Part shown: piece after piece, positions 1 to 6,042 of the stretch
Layout: every line of letters begins with the position of its first letter
Numbering within the stretch: the stretch's first letter is position 1
NCBI GenBank assembly: GCA_910583695.1
Contig: CAJTZL010000068.1
Coordinates: 1-12,771 of the forward strand
Length of the DNA stretch: 12,771 bases
DNA from: an uncultured Oscillibacter sp.
GTDB taxonomy: Bacteria; Bacillota; Clostridia; Oscillospirales; Oscillospiraceae
Direction of reading: 5' to 3'
Notes under the pieces: generated by a model
Told to the model about the DNA's origin: nothing
Seen by the model: only the letters and a program-made list of their open reading frames with translations
Databases searched by the model: none
Translations under genes and position numbers: made by a program

Positions 1-11
1 CGGGCCCCTGG

Positions 12-153
12 TTTTCCGCCTTTGGCGGAAAATGAATTTGAATCATTCTTGTGACGACATGTGCGTCACAAAAATTCCAATACTCCAGCCGCCTTGGGCG
101 GCGGCACCAGTCCGCAGGCTGGTGGGGGGAATCGAAGGGGGGACGAAGTCCCC
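12..153. repeat. Cluster of short palindromes downstream of serC
   Basis: Five perfect inverted repeats lie almost back to back: TTTTCCGCC/GGCGGAAAA (12-20/24-32), TGTGACG/CGTCACA (50-56/64-70), GCCGCC/GGCGGC (88-93/97-102), CACCAG/CTGGTG (105-110/119-124) and GGGGAC/GTCCCC (139-144/148-153). A weaker AATGA/TCATT pair (31-35/43-47) lies between the first two. The last hairpin follows the serC stop on the minus strand and could act as its terminator, but the tail after it (CCTTCGATT) is poor in T, so termination is uncertain. No gene is seen in positions 1-160. The layout resembles the palindrome cluster upstream of obgE (11824-11899) and looks like an intergenic mosaic repeat rather than one terminator. 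Confidence 0.6.
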
Positions 154-161
154 TCTTTAAT

Positions 162-1250
162 TCAGTTGTGCTCCGCCTCGTACTTCTTGAGGAACTCCAC
201 CAGCGCCGCCACGCCCTCCTTGGGCATGGCGTTGTAGATGGAGGCCCGGAGACCGCCCACGCTCTTGTGGCCCTTGAGGTTGTCGAAGCCCGCCGCCTTG
301 CTGGCGGCTACCACGTCGGCGTCCTGCTCCTTCGTGGGGGTGACGAAGGGCACGTTCATGAGGGAGCGGTCCTCCTTCCGCACAGCCCCGGTGAAGAGCT
401 TGGACTGGTCCAGGAAGTCGTAGAGAATCTTCGCCTTTTCCTCGTTCCGCCGGTGCATGGCCTCCAGGCCGCCGTTGTCCAGGAGGTACTTGAAGACCTT
501 GCCGCAGCAGTAGATGGCCCAGCAGTTGGGGGTGTTGTACAGGGAGTCGTTGTCCGCATGGGTTTTGTAGCGCATATAGGTGGGCACAAACCCCGGCAGG
601 TCGTCCCGCAGCAGGTCCTCCCGGATGATGACCACCGCCATGCCCGCCGGGCCCACGTTCTTCTGCACGCCGCCCCAGATGAGGCCGTACCTGCTCACGT
701 CGCAGGGCCGGGAGAGGAACATGCTGGACTGGTCGGACACCAGCACCTTCCCCCTGGTGTCGGGGAGCCGGAAATAGGTGGTTCCGTTGATGGTCTCGTT
801 TTCGCAGATATAGACGTAGTCGGCGCCCTCCGGGATGTCCAGATTGGAGCAGTCCGGGATATAGGAGAAGTTCTTGTCGGCGGAGGAGGCCGCGATCTTC
901 ACCTCGCCGTATTTCTTCGCCTCGGCGATGGCCTTTTTGGACCACGCGCCGGTCTCCACATAGCACCCGACTCCGTTTTTCATCAGGTTCATGGGCACCA
1001 TGGCGAACTGGACCGTGCCGCCGCCCTGGATGAAGAGGACCTTGTAGCTGTCGGGAATCCCCATGAGCTTGCGAAGGTCCGCCTCCGCCTCGTCCCGAAT
1101 CTGCTGGAAAACCTTGGACCGATGGCTCATCTCCATGACGCACATGCCGCTCCCGCGGTAGTTCATCATCTCGGCGGCGATCTCCTCCAGCACGGGCTCC
1201 GGCATCATGGCGGGTCCGGCGGAGAAATTATAGGTGCGGCCGTATTTCAT
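162..1250 (-). CDS. serC: Phosphoserine aminotransferase
   Basis: This 362-residue product fits the usual SerC length of about 360. The enzyme is a cytosolic, PLP-dependent aminotransferase that converts 3-phosphohydroxypyruvate plus glutamate to phosphoserine plus 2-oxoglutarate, the second step of serine biosynthesis. Visible family signatures are the N-terminal YNFSAGPA, MEMSHRS near residue 40, the phosphate-loop-like QGGGTVQF (75-82), and the PLP lysine in GGVQKNVGPAG, about K197. I chose the ATG at 1250, not the in-frame ATG at 1265, because GGAGGAAAG (1255-1263) sits correctly before it. The gene is divergent from the CLC gene and has its own promoter at 1317-1345. Its usual partner serA is not in the window but could lie beyond the left edge. 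Confidence 0.96.
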   Translation of the reverse strand: MKYGRTYNFSAGPAMMPEPVLEEIAAEMMNYRGSGMCVMEMSHRSKVFQQIRDEAEADLRKLMGIPDSYKVLFIQGGGTVQFAMVPMNLMKNGVGCYVETGAWSKKAIAEAKKYGEVKIAASSADKNFSYIPDCSNLDIPEGADYVYICENETINGTTYFRLPDTRGKVLVSDQSSMFLSRPCDVSRYGLIWGGVQKNVGPAGMAVVIIREDLLRDDLPGFVPTYMRYKTHADNDSLYNTPNCWAIYCCGKVFKYLLDNGGLEAMHRRNEEKAKILYDFLDQSKLFTGAVRKEDRSLMNVPFVTPTKEQDADVVAASKAAGFDNLKGHKSVGGLRASIYNAMPKEGVAALVEFLKKYEAEHN

Positions 1251-1316
1251 AGCGCTTTCCTCCATTCAAGCATTTTCACAAGTTTCGCCCCGGAAAGGGG
1301 CTGCTTTCCTGTCTAT

Positions 1317-1345
1317 AGTATACAGGATTTCCCAAAGGGAATCAA
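1317..1345 (-). promoter_or_regulatory. Sigma-A promoter of serC
   Basis: On the minus strand TTGATT (1340-1345) and TATACT (1317-1322) are separated by exactly 17 nt, with a TG just upstream of the -10. The predicted start is near 1310, giving a leader of about 60 nt. That leader carries a small GCCCC/GGGGC hairpin (1287-1301). The leader is too short for a known amino-acid riboswitch, and I see none. Confidence 0.8.
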
Positions 1346-1399
1346 CCGTATCCGCGAATTTTGTTTGCGGCGGGTAAATTTCTTTCTTTTTGCGCCCGC

Positions 1400-1428
1400 T
1401 TGCATTCCGGGGCAAAGCCCTGTATACT
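1400..1428 (+). promoter_or_regulatory. Sigma-A promoter of the CLC gene
   Basis: TTGCAT (1400-1405) and TATACT (1423-1428) are 17 nt apart, with a TG just before the -10 (TGTATACT). Transcription would start near 1435, about 50 nt before the CLC start codon. The spacer contains GGGCAAAGCCC, a small perfect palindrome that could be an operator. The promoter faces away from the serC promoter. Confidence 0.8.
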
Positions 1429-1485
1429 GGATGAAAAAGGCGTTCAGAACACCCCGCCCTCCGGCGGGGACGGCGGAGGAACAAC

Positions 1486-2820
1486 ATGACATGGAACAAC
1501 CTGAAACAGGACCTGCGGGCCCGGTGGGGCCTGACGCTGCTGTACGCCCGGGCCCTGGGCAAATGGCTGCTGCTGGCCGCGGCGGCGGGAACCTCCTGCG
1601 GTCTGGTGGGCACGGCCTTCCATATGGCCGTGGAATTTGTGACGGAGCTCCGGGGGGAATTTCCCTGGCTGCTGTATCTCCTGCCCCTGGCGGGCCTTGC
1701 CATCGTGGGGCTCTACAAGCTCCTGGGCACCGAGGGCCAGGGCACCAACGACATCTTCGATCAGGTGCGCCTGGGGGGACGCATCTCCCTGCTGCTGGTG
1801 CCGGCCATCTTTCTGGGTACGGTGATCACCCACCTCTGCGGCGGCTCCGCCGGGCGGGAGGGGGCGGCCCTCCAGATGGGGGGCTCCCTGGGCTACCGGG
1901 TGGGGCGGCTCTTCGGCTTTGATGAGCGGGACCTGCGCATCGCCACCACCACGGGCATGGCGGCCTTCTTCACCGCCCTCTTCGGCACGCCCCTGGCGGC
2001 GGCGGTGTTCTCCATCGCCGTGGTCAGCGTGGATTCCTTCTACCACGCCGCCTTCTTCCCCTCCCTCATCGGGGCCCTGGAGGCCTACGGCATCTCCCGG
2101 CTGCTGGGGGTGGTTCCCACCTCCTTTGCCGTGGAGGCCCCGGCCCTCTCCACGGGGATGCTGGTCCGGGCGGGGGTGCTGGCGGGGCTGTGCGGCATCC
2201 TCTCCGTGGTGTTCTGCGGCGCCATCCGCCTGACGGAGCACCAGCTTCAAAAACGGATTCCCTCCCCCTGGCTCCGGGCCTTTGCCGGGGGCTGCGCCGT
2301 GGTGCTCCTCACCCGGCTTTGCGGAACCACGGACTACAACGGCGCGGGGATGGCCGTCATCGCCGCCGCCGTGGAGGAGGGCAGCGTTCCCCCCGCCGCC
2401 TTCGCCCTGAAGCTGCTCTTCACCGCCGTCACCCTGGGGGCGGGGTTCAAGGGCGGGGAGGTGGTGCCCTCCTTCTTCGTGGGGGCGGCCTTCGGCTGCG
2501 CCGTGGGGCCGCTGCTGGGGCTTCCGGCGGGCTTTGCCGCCGCTCTGGGGCTGGCGTCCGTGTTCTGCGGGGCCACCAACTGCCCCCTGGCCGCCATCGC
2601 CCTGGCCATCGAGCTCTTTGGCAGCGGGGGGCTTTTGTACTTCGCCCTGGCCTGCTGCGTCAGCTACGTCCTCTCCGGCTACGGGGGGCTGTACTCCAGC
2701 CAGACCATTCTCCACTCCAAGCTCAAGGGACGGTATATCAACGTACATACCAACGCCCAGGCCGTGGAGCGCACCGCGGCGGCGGAGGAGAAGGCGGCCC
2801 GGGCGGAGGCCCGGTCATGA
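1486..2820 (+). CDS. CLC-family anion channel/antiporter, divergent motifs
   Basis: This 444-residue polytopic membrane protein belongs to the CLC chloride channel/antiporter family. The gating-glutamate motif is intact as GREGAALQMG (123-132, glutamate about E125). The third anion-site motif appears as GAGFKGGEVVPSF (318-330), followed by FCGATNCPLAAIALAIELFG (360-379). Two canonical positions differ. The GSGIP loop reads GQGTN (84-88). The segment that in E. coli ClcA carries the internal proton glutamate (about 202-203) reads FSIAVVS (175-181), with no acidic residue. Loss of that glutamate is known from CLC channels and from CLC-F fluoride transporters, so the ion and mechanism are open. 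The start is set by GGAGGA (1475-1480). The last bases overlap the convergent CMD gene, with no terminator between them. Confidence 0.9.
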   Translation: MTWNNLKQDLRARWGLTLLYARALGKWLLLAAAAGTSCGLVGTAFHMAVEFVTELRGEFPWLLYLLPLAGLAIVGLYKLLGTEGQGTNDIFDQVRLGGRISLLLVPAIFLGTVITHLCGGSAGREGAALQMGGSLGYRVGRLFGFDERDLRIATTTGMAAFFTALFGTPLAAAVFSIAVVSVDSFYHAAFFPSLIGALEAYGISRLLGVVPTSFAVEAPALSTGMLVRAGVLAGLCGILSVVFCGAIRLTEHQLQKRIPSPWLRAFAGGCAVVLLTRLCGTTDYNGAGMAVIAAAVEEGSVPPAAFALKLLFTAVTLGAGFKGGEVVPSFFVGAAFGCAVGPLLGLPAGFAAALGLASVFCGATNCPLAAIALAIELFGSGGLLYFALACCVSYVLSGYGGLYSSQTILHSKLKGRYINVHTNAQAVERTAAAEEKAARAEARS

Positions 2821-3195
2821 GGACTGCGCCTCCGCAAGGACCCGCCCAGCGGCAAAAACGGCGTTCAGCACCCTGGGAAAGCCCGTGTAGGGCGCGCACT
2901 GGAGGAAGGTTTCCAAAACCGTCTCCGGCGGTACGCCCACGTGAAGGGCGGCGCGGATGTGCACCTCCAGCTGAGGCTCACAGCCTCCGGCGGTGAGAAG
3001 GCTGGCCAGGGTGATCAGCTCCCGGTCCCGCAGGGTCAGGCCCTCCCGGGCGTAAATGTCTCCAAAGGCGAACTCGACGATATAGCGCCCCAGGTCCGGC
3101 GCAAGACCCTCCAGAGAGCGGATCACCGCCTCGCCGCCGTCGCCGTCGATGGTTTTCAGCAGCTCCATGCCCCGTTCAAAGCGTATCGTTTCCAT
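2815..3195 (-). CDS. Carboxymuconolactone decarboxylase (CMD) family protein
   Basis: The 126-residue product is a small all-helical protein of the CMD/AhpD-like family. The core reads RDRELITLASLLTAGGC (56-72), then EVHIRAALHVGV with the family E-x-H pair (E77, H79), then PYTGFPRVLNAVFAAG (102-117). It lacks the paired CxxC of true AhpD alkylhydroperoxidases: the two cysteines, C72 and C100, are far apart. Peroxidase activity is therefore not supported and the substrate is unknown. I chose the ATG at 3195 because AGGAGG lies just upstream; longer in-frame starts reach back through the divergent MerR gene and are not credible. Control by the adjacent MerR protein is likely because the promoter is of MerR type. 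The stop overlaps the end of the CLC gene. Confidence 0.88.
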   Translation of the reverse strand: METIRFERGMELLKTIDGDGGEAVIRSLEGLAPDLGRYIVEFAFGDIYAREGLTLRDRELITLASLLTAGGCEPQLEVHIRAALHVGVPPETVLETFLQCAPYTGFPRVLNAVFAAGRVLAEAQSS

Positions 3196-3229
3196 ATTCG
3201 GTTTCCTCCTGTAAATTGATGACGGGGAC

Positions 3230-3260
3230 AGCGTAATCCTTGAACCATGGTTTATGTCAA
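3230..3260 (-). promoter_or_regulatory. MerR-type promoter and operator of the CMD gene
   Basis: On the minus strand TTGACA (3255-3260) and TACGCT (3230-3235) are separated by 19 nt rather than 17. This is the overlong spacer that MerR-family activators untwist. The spacer holds the perfect palindrome AACCATGGTT (3243-3252), and CTTGA and CAAG flank it in the style of MerR boxes. The predicted start is near 3223, 28 nt before the CMD start codon. The regulator is most likely the MerR protein encoded next door, which would also allow it to control its own gene. Confidence 0.85.
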
Positions 3261-3287
3261 GACTTTTTTTGGAAGGCGGTGCGTTTG

Positions 3288-3659
3288 ATGACCATCGGTG
3301 AGGCCTCTCGGAGAACCGGACTGCCGGAGAGCACGCTCCGGTATTATGAGAAAAGAGGCCTCCTCCGCGCGGCCCGGGACGGCGGGGGCCGGAGGGACTA
3401 TGGGGAGGAGGACGTCGCGTGGATTCAATTCCTCCGCCGCCTGAAGGAAACCGGAATGCCTCTGGAGGATATCCGGCGCTATGCCGGCCTGCGGGCTTTC
3501 GGGGACGCCTCCCTGGCAGAGCGGCTGGAAATGCTGCGGGTCCACCGGGAATACGTGCTGGAACAGCGCCGCCGGTGGGAGGGCTTCCTGAACAAGCTGG
3601 AGGAGAAAATCGTCCTTTACGAGCAGGCCGTCCGGGACCGTTCCGGCGGGCCCGCATAA
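3288..3659 (+). CDS. MerR-family transcriptional regulator
   Basis: The 123-residue protein starts with the MerR winged-helix domain: MTIGEASRRTGLPESTLRYY (1-20), EKRGLL, then a wing and the second helix pair ending at GMPLEDIRRYAG (56-67). A C-terminal coiled-coil dimerisation helix follows (about 76-115). There is no cysteine anywhere, so thiol or metal sensing through cysteine, as in CueR or NmlR-type members, is excluded. The tail is too short for a large effector domain, and the inducer is unknown. I chose the ATG at 3288; the ribosome site is weak (GGAAGG at 3271-3276). The gene is divergent from the CMD gene, with a MerR-type operator between them. Confidence 0.92.
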   Translation: MTIGEASRRTGLPESTLRYYEKRGLLRAARDGGGRRDYGEEDVAWIQFLRRLKETGMPLEDIRRYAGLRAFGDASLAERLEMLRVHREYVLEQRRRWEGFLNKLEEKIVLYEQAVRDRSGGPA

Positions 3660-3663
3660 AACG

Positions 3664-3715
3664 CGCCTCCCACGGCATACTGTCTCCAAACAGTATCTGC
3701 CATGGGAGGCGTTTT
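3664..3715 (+). terminator. Long hairpin: merR terminator that includes the next ribosome site
   Basis: CGCCTCCCA (3664-3672) pairs with TGGGAGGCG (3703-3711), GGCA (3674-3677) with TGCC (3698-3701), and ATACTGT (3677-3683) with ACAGTAT (3690-3696). Together these form an interrupted stem of about 20 bp with a 6-nt loop, followed by TTTT. It is a plausible terminator for merR. The 3' arm contains GGGAGG, the ribosome site of the downstream DUF421 gene, so in read-through RNA the site would be hidden. Confidence 0.75.
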
Positions 3716-3716
3716 C

Positions 3717-4436
3717 ATGACTCAGATTTTGCAGGATACCGGCATGACCGTATTGACCACCCTGCTGTCCATCCTGGCCCTCTTCCTCCTCACCAAGCTG
3801 ATGGGGGCCAAGCAGGTGTCCCAGATGACCATGTTTGACTATGTGGTGGGCATCACCATCGGATCCGCCGCCGCGGAGCTGGCAACGGAGCTGGAGGAGC
3901 CCCACAAGCCCCTGGCCGCCCTGATAGTCTACGGGCTGGTGGCCGTGAGCATCTCCGTCCTCTGCTGCAAGTCCCTGAAGATTCGCGCCGCCGTCACGGG
4001 GCGGCCCGTCGTATTGCTGGAGGACGGGGTGATCTACCGGGAGAACCTGAAAAAGGCCAAGCTGGATTTGAACGAGTTTCTGACCTACTGCCGCATCGGG
4101 GGCTGGTTCGATCTGAGCCAGCTCCAGACCGCCGTCTTTGAGCACAACGGCACCGTCAGCTTCCTGCCCAAGGAGGCGGACCGCCCCGCAACCCCGGCGG
4201 ACCTGAACAAAAATCCCGCCCAGTCCCAAGTCCAGACTCCCTTTGTCATGGACGGGAAGCTGCTCAGCGGCAACCTCCGCCAGTCGGGAAAGGAGGATGC
4301 ATGGGTCCGCCGGGCTCTTCTCCGCCAGGGCTACCGGAACGAGGGGGAGGTCTTCCTGGCCCTCTGGGGCGGAGGGGAGGATTTGACGGTGTTCCCCATG
4401 GATCCCGGGCGCAGGGCCGATGGGACGCGGCCGTAG
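3717..4436 (+). CDS. DUF421 membrane protein (YetF/YrbG-like)
   Basis: The 239-residue product has hydrophobic N-terminal segments at about 10-29, 42-52 and 66-84 and a soluble C-terminal region. The signature GAKQVSQMTMFDYVVGITIG (30-49) closely follows the DUF421 pattern G-K-R-Q-[IV]-[SG]-Q-[LM]-T-x-F-[DE]. The cytoplasmic part, with PVVLLEDGVIYRENLKKAKL (97-116) and NEFLTYCRIGGWFDLSQLQTAVFEHNG, fits the family's two small beta domains. The family is linked in spore formers to spore or membrane proteins, but the molecular function is unknown. I chose the ATG at 3717, 7 nt after GGGAGG, over the ATG at 3702. I see no promoter of its own, so expression may depend on read-through from merR. 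A strong terminator follows at 4511. Confidence 0.88.
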   Translation: MTQILQDTGMTVLTTLLSILALFLLTKLMGAKQVSQMTMFDYVVGITIGSAAAELATELEEPHKPLAALIVYGLVAVSISVLCCKSLKIRAAVTGRPVVLLEDGVIYRENLKKAKLDLNEFLTYCRIGGWFDLSQLQTAVFEHNGTVSFLPKEADRPATPADLNKNPAQSQVQTPFVMDGKLLSGNLRQSGKEDAWVRRALLRQGYRNEGEVFLALWGGGEDLTVFPMDPGRRADGTRP

Positions 4437-4510
4437 GGAACCATCGCATTCTGCCGGGAAACGTATCCGTTGGGGCGGATCTATCTCCGCCGCCTGGGGA
4501 GAAACGGGGA

Positions 4511-4540
4511 ACGGGCCGTCCGGGGTGGCGGCCCGTTTTC
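4511..4540 (+). terminator. Terminator between DUF421 and HAD genes, probably bidirectional
   Basis: ACGGGCCG (4511-4518) and CGGCCCGT (4529-4536) form a perfect 8-bp stem followed by TTTTC on the plus strand. It ends the DUF421 transcript. On the minus strand the same stem lies 14 nt past the HAD stop codon but is followed only by a mixed TTCCCCGTTTC, so it would be weaker in that direction. A smaller GGCGGA/TCCGCC palindrome lies just upstream (4473-4490). Confidence 0.85.
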
Positions 4541-4550
4541 CTGCCCACCC

Positions 4551-5207
4551 TCAATGGGCCAGAATAAATTCCTCCAGCTCCTCCGGCGTCTTCACCACCG
4601 CCACGGCTCCGGCCTCCTCCAGCTCCCCCGGCGGGGCGTAGCCGAAGAACTCCACCCCGGCGCAGTCCACGCCGCAGGCCCGGGCCCCCAGCACGTCGAA
4701 TTTCCGGTCCCCCACCATCAGCACCCGGGGGCGGTCCTGTTCCGTCAGCCCCAGCTGCCGTATGGCCTCCCGGACCACGTCCTCCTTCTCCCAGTCCCCG
4801 TGGGGCGGGCTGCCCACCAGGGCGGAGAGATGGGGCGTGAAGCCGAACCGGGCGCAGATGGAAATGCAGAGGTTCTCCGGCTTGGAGGAGGCCAGGGCCA
4901 GCACATAGCCCCGCTCCTTCAAGCGGCCCATGACGGCCTCCATGCCCGGGGCCGCCCGGTTTTCGTACTGGCCCACGGGCTCGTAGAGCAGGCGGAAGCG
5001 CTCCACGGCCTCCGCCGCCTTCTCCGGGCTGTAGCCGCAGCAGCGAATGAAGGAGTCCTGGAGAGGCGGGCCGATGAAGCGGAGCAGGGTCTCCTCCTCC
5101 GGCACCGGATCGCCATAGCCCAGGATGGTCTCCCGGACGCAGCGGACAATCCCCTCCCGGGAGTCCGTCAGAGTTCCGTCCAGGTCAAAGAGCAGATAAC
5201 GGTACAT
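4551..5207 (-). CDS. HAD-superfamily phosphatase (Gph/PpaX-like)
   Basis: The 218-residue protein has all four HAD motifs. They are DLDGTLTDS (8-16) with nucleophile D8 and acid/base D10, LASSKP (105-110), lysine K141 in EKEDVV, and VGDRKFDVLGA (165-175) with the metal-binding aspartates D167 and D171. The helical cap between residues 17 and 85 is of the C1 type. This pattern fits small-molecule phosphatases such as phosphoglycolate phosphatase or pyrophosphatase PpaX; the real substrate cannot be read from the sequence. It starts one base after the stop of the metallo-hydrolase gene (TGATATG), with GAGGAGG inside the upstream gene's end. The two are therefore an operon and probably translationally coupled. 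Confidence 0.9.
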   Translation of the reverse strand: MYRYLLFDLDGTLTDSREGIVRCVRETILGYGDPVPEEETLLRFIGPPLQDSFIRCCGYSPEKAAEAVERFRLLYEPVGQYENRAAPGMEAVMGRLKERGYVLALASSKPENLCISICARFGFTPHLSALVGSPPHGDWEKEDVVREAIRQLGLTEQDRPRVLMVGDRKFDVLGARACGVDCAGVEFFGYAPPGELEEAGAVAVVKTPEELEEFILAH

Positions 5208-5208
5208 A

Positions 5209-5955
5209 TCACGCCTCCTCGCAGTATTGGGGAACCACCACGCCCTGGGCGGCTCCGTCCACCTCCAGGGACGGGCCCTCCAGCCGCCGGACCTCCCCTA
5301 CGGGCCACAGGGCCAGAAAGTCCTCCACTCCCGCCACGTTGGGCAGGCCGTAGGGTGCATGGCGGTAGTGCATGGGGATGACGCACCTGGGGCGAAGGGC
5401 CTCGCAGACGGCCCCGGCCCCCGCCGCGTCCACGGTGTAGACGCCTCCCACGGGAATCAGCGCCGCGTCCAGAGGGCCGACGGCCTTTACCTGCTCCGGC
5501 GAAAGTTGATGGCCCAGGTCCCCCAGGTGGGCGATGGTGACGCCGCCCGCCGAGAGAATGTGAATCGTGTTCGGCCCCCGGAGGGCCCCGCCCGCGTCGT
5601 CGTGGAAGGTCTCCACGGTGCGGATGGTGAAGGGGCAGTCCCCCTCAAAGGGGACCACCTCCGCCTCCTCCACAGCGTTGTGGTCAAAGTGGCCGTGACT
5701 GCACAGAATCCGGTGGACCGGAAGCCGGGGCTCCCGGTCCTCCCCCTCCTCCCGGGTCACGGTCATCCGGGTCTTGACCGCCACGGTGCAGCCACCCTTT
5801 GCCTCCCAGCGGGCGCTCCGCTCCCGATCCGCCGCCCGGGAGGCGGTCTCCAGCAGGGACGGGTACCCCTCCACGCCGGTATAGGGGTCCAGCAGAATGC
5901 AATAGCCGTCCTGCTCCACGAGAAAGCAGGCGTGGCCCAGCCAGGTGAGTTTCAT
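5209..5955 (-). CDS. Metallo-beta-lactamase-fold hydrolase (UPF0173/YtkL-like)
   Basis: This 248-residue protein begins MKLTWLGHACFLVE, typical of UPF0173-type metal-dependent hydrolases. It has the zinc motif SHGHFDHN (86-93), a further candidate ligand at H118, D146 in HLGDLGH (143-149), and a C-terminal histidine motif MHYRH (195-199). The substrate is not determinable. Between the DP of strand 2 (residue 24) and the zinc motif the protein is about 25-30 residues longer than a minimal family member. The extra part includes the charged stretch TREEGEDREPRLP (67-79). I chose the ATG at 5955 because AAGGAGG sits 8 nt upstream; a longer in-frame start at 6042 would run through the terminator. 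It is the first gene of an operon with the HAD phosphatase. Confidence 0.88.
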   Translation of the reverse strand: MKLTWLGHACFLVEQDGYCILLDPYTGVEGYPSLLETASRAADRERSARWEAKGGCTVAVKTRMTVTREEGEDREPRLPVHRILCSHGHFDHNAVEEAEVVPFEGDCPFTIRTVETFHDDAGGALRGPNTIHILSAGGVTIAHLGDLGHQLSPEQVKAVGPLDAALIPVGGVYTVDAAGAGAVCEALRPRCVIPMHYRHAPYGLPNVAGVEDFLALWPVGEVRRLEGPSLEVDGAAQGVVVPQYCEEA

Positions 5956-5981
5956 AGAAGTTTCCTCCTTATGGAAATTTG

Positions 5982-6011
5982 AAAAACGGGGGCGGGTCTG
6001 GACCCGCCCCC
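5982..6011 (-). terminator. Intrinsic terminator after the DUF4349 gene
   Basis: On the minus strand GGGGGCGGGTC (6001-6011) pairs perfectly over 11 bp with GACCCGCCCCC (5988-5998). The loop is 2 nt, so the top of the stem will open, and GTTTTTC follows. It lies 14 nt past the stop codon of the lipoprotein gene. The same hairpin also falls at the very start of any transcript made from the promoter at 6014-6042, so it may double as a 5' leader hairpin for the metallo-hydrolase operon. Confidence 0.88.
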
Positions 6012-6013
6012 TC

Positions 6014-6042
6014 AGTATAGCAGTTTTACGGCTGTTTGTCAT
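6014..6042 (-). promoter_or_regulatory. Candidate promoter of the metallo-hydrolase/HAD operon
   Basis: On the minus strand ATGACA (6037-6042) and TATACT (6014-6019) have a 17-nt spacer. The -35 lies in the last codons of the DUF4349 gene and the -10 lies just past its stop. The predicted start is near 6007, inside the terminator stem. No other promoter-like pair fits between the terminator and the ribosome site, where only about 15 nt are free. Confidence 0.6.

Noticed and set aside
1250..1320. Possible riboswitch or leader control upstream of serC
   Set aside because: The leader is only about 60 nt with one 5-bp hairpin and no known riboswitch core.
51..1922. Long plus-strand open frame of over 600 codons across serC and the CLC start
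   Set aside because: It is antisense to serC and out of frame with the CLC gene. Its composition (runs of V, L, H, G) is typical of a GC-rich shadow, and it has no family motif.
1444..2748. Minus-strand frame opposite the CLC gene
   Set aside because: Rich in G, H, Q and R with no domain pattern, while the opposite strand has clear CLC motifs and membrane segments.
3195..3678. N-terminal extension of the CMD protein through the MerR gene region
   Set aside because: The extension is low-complexity Arg/Pro/Gly sequence and crosses the promoter; the start at 3195 has an AGGAGG site.
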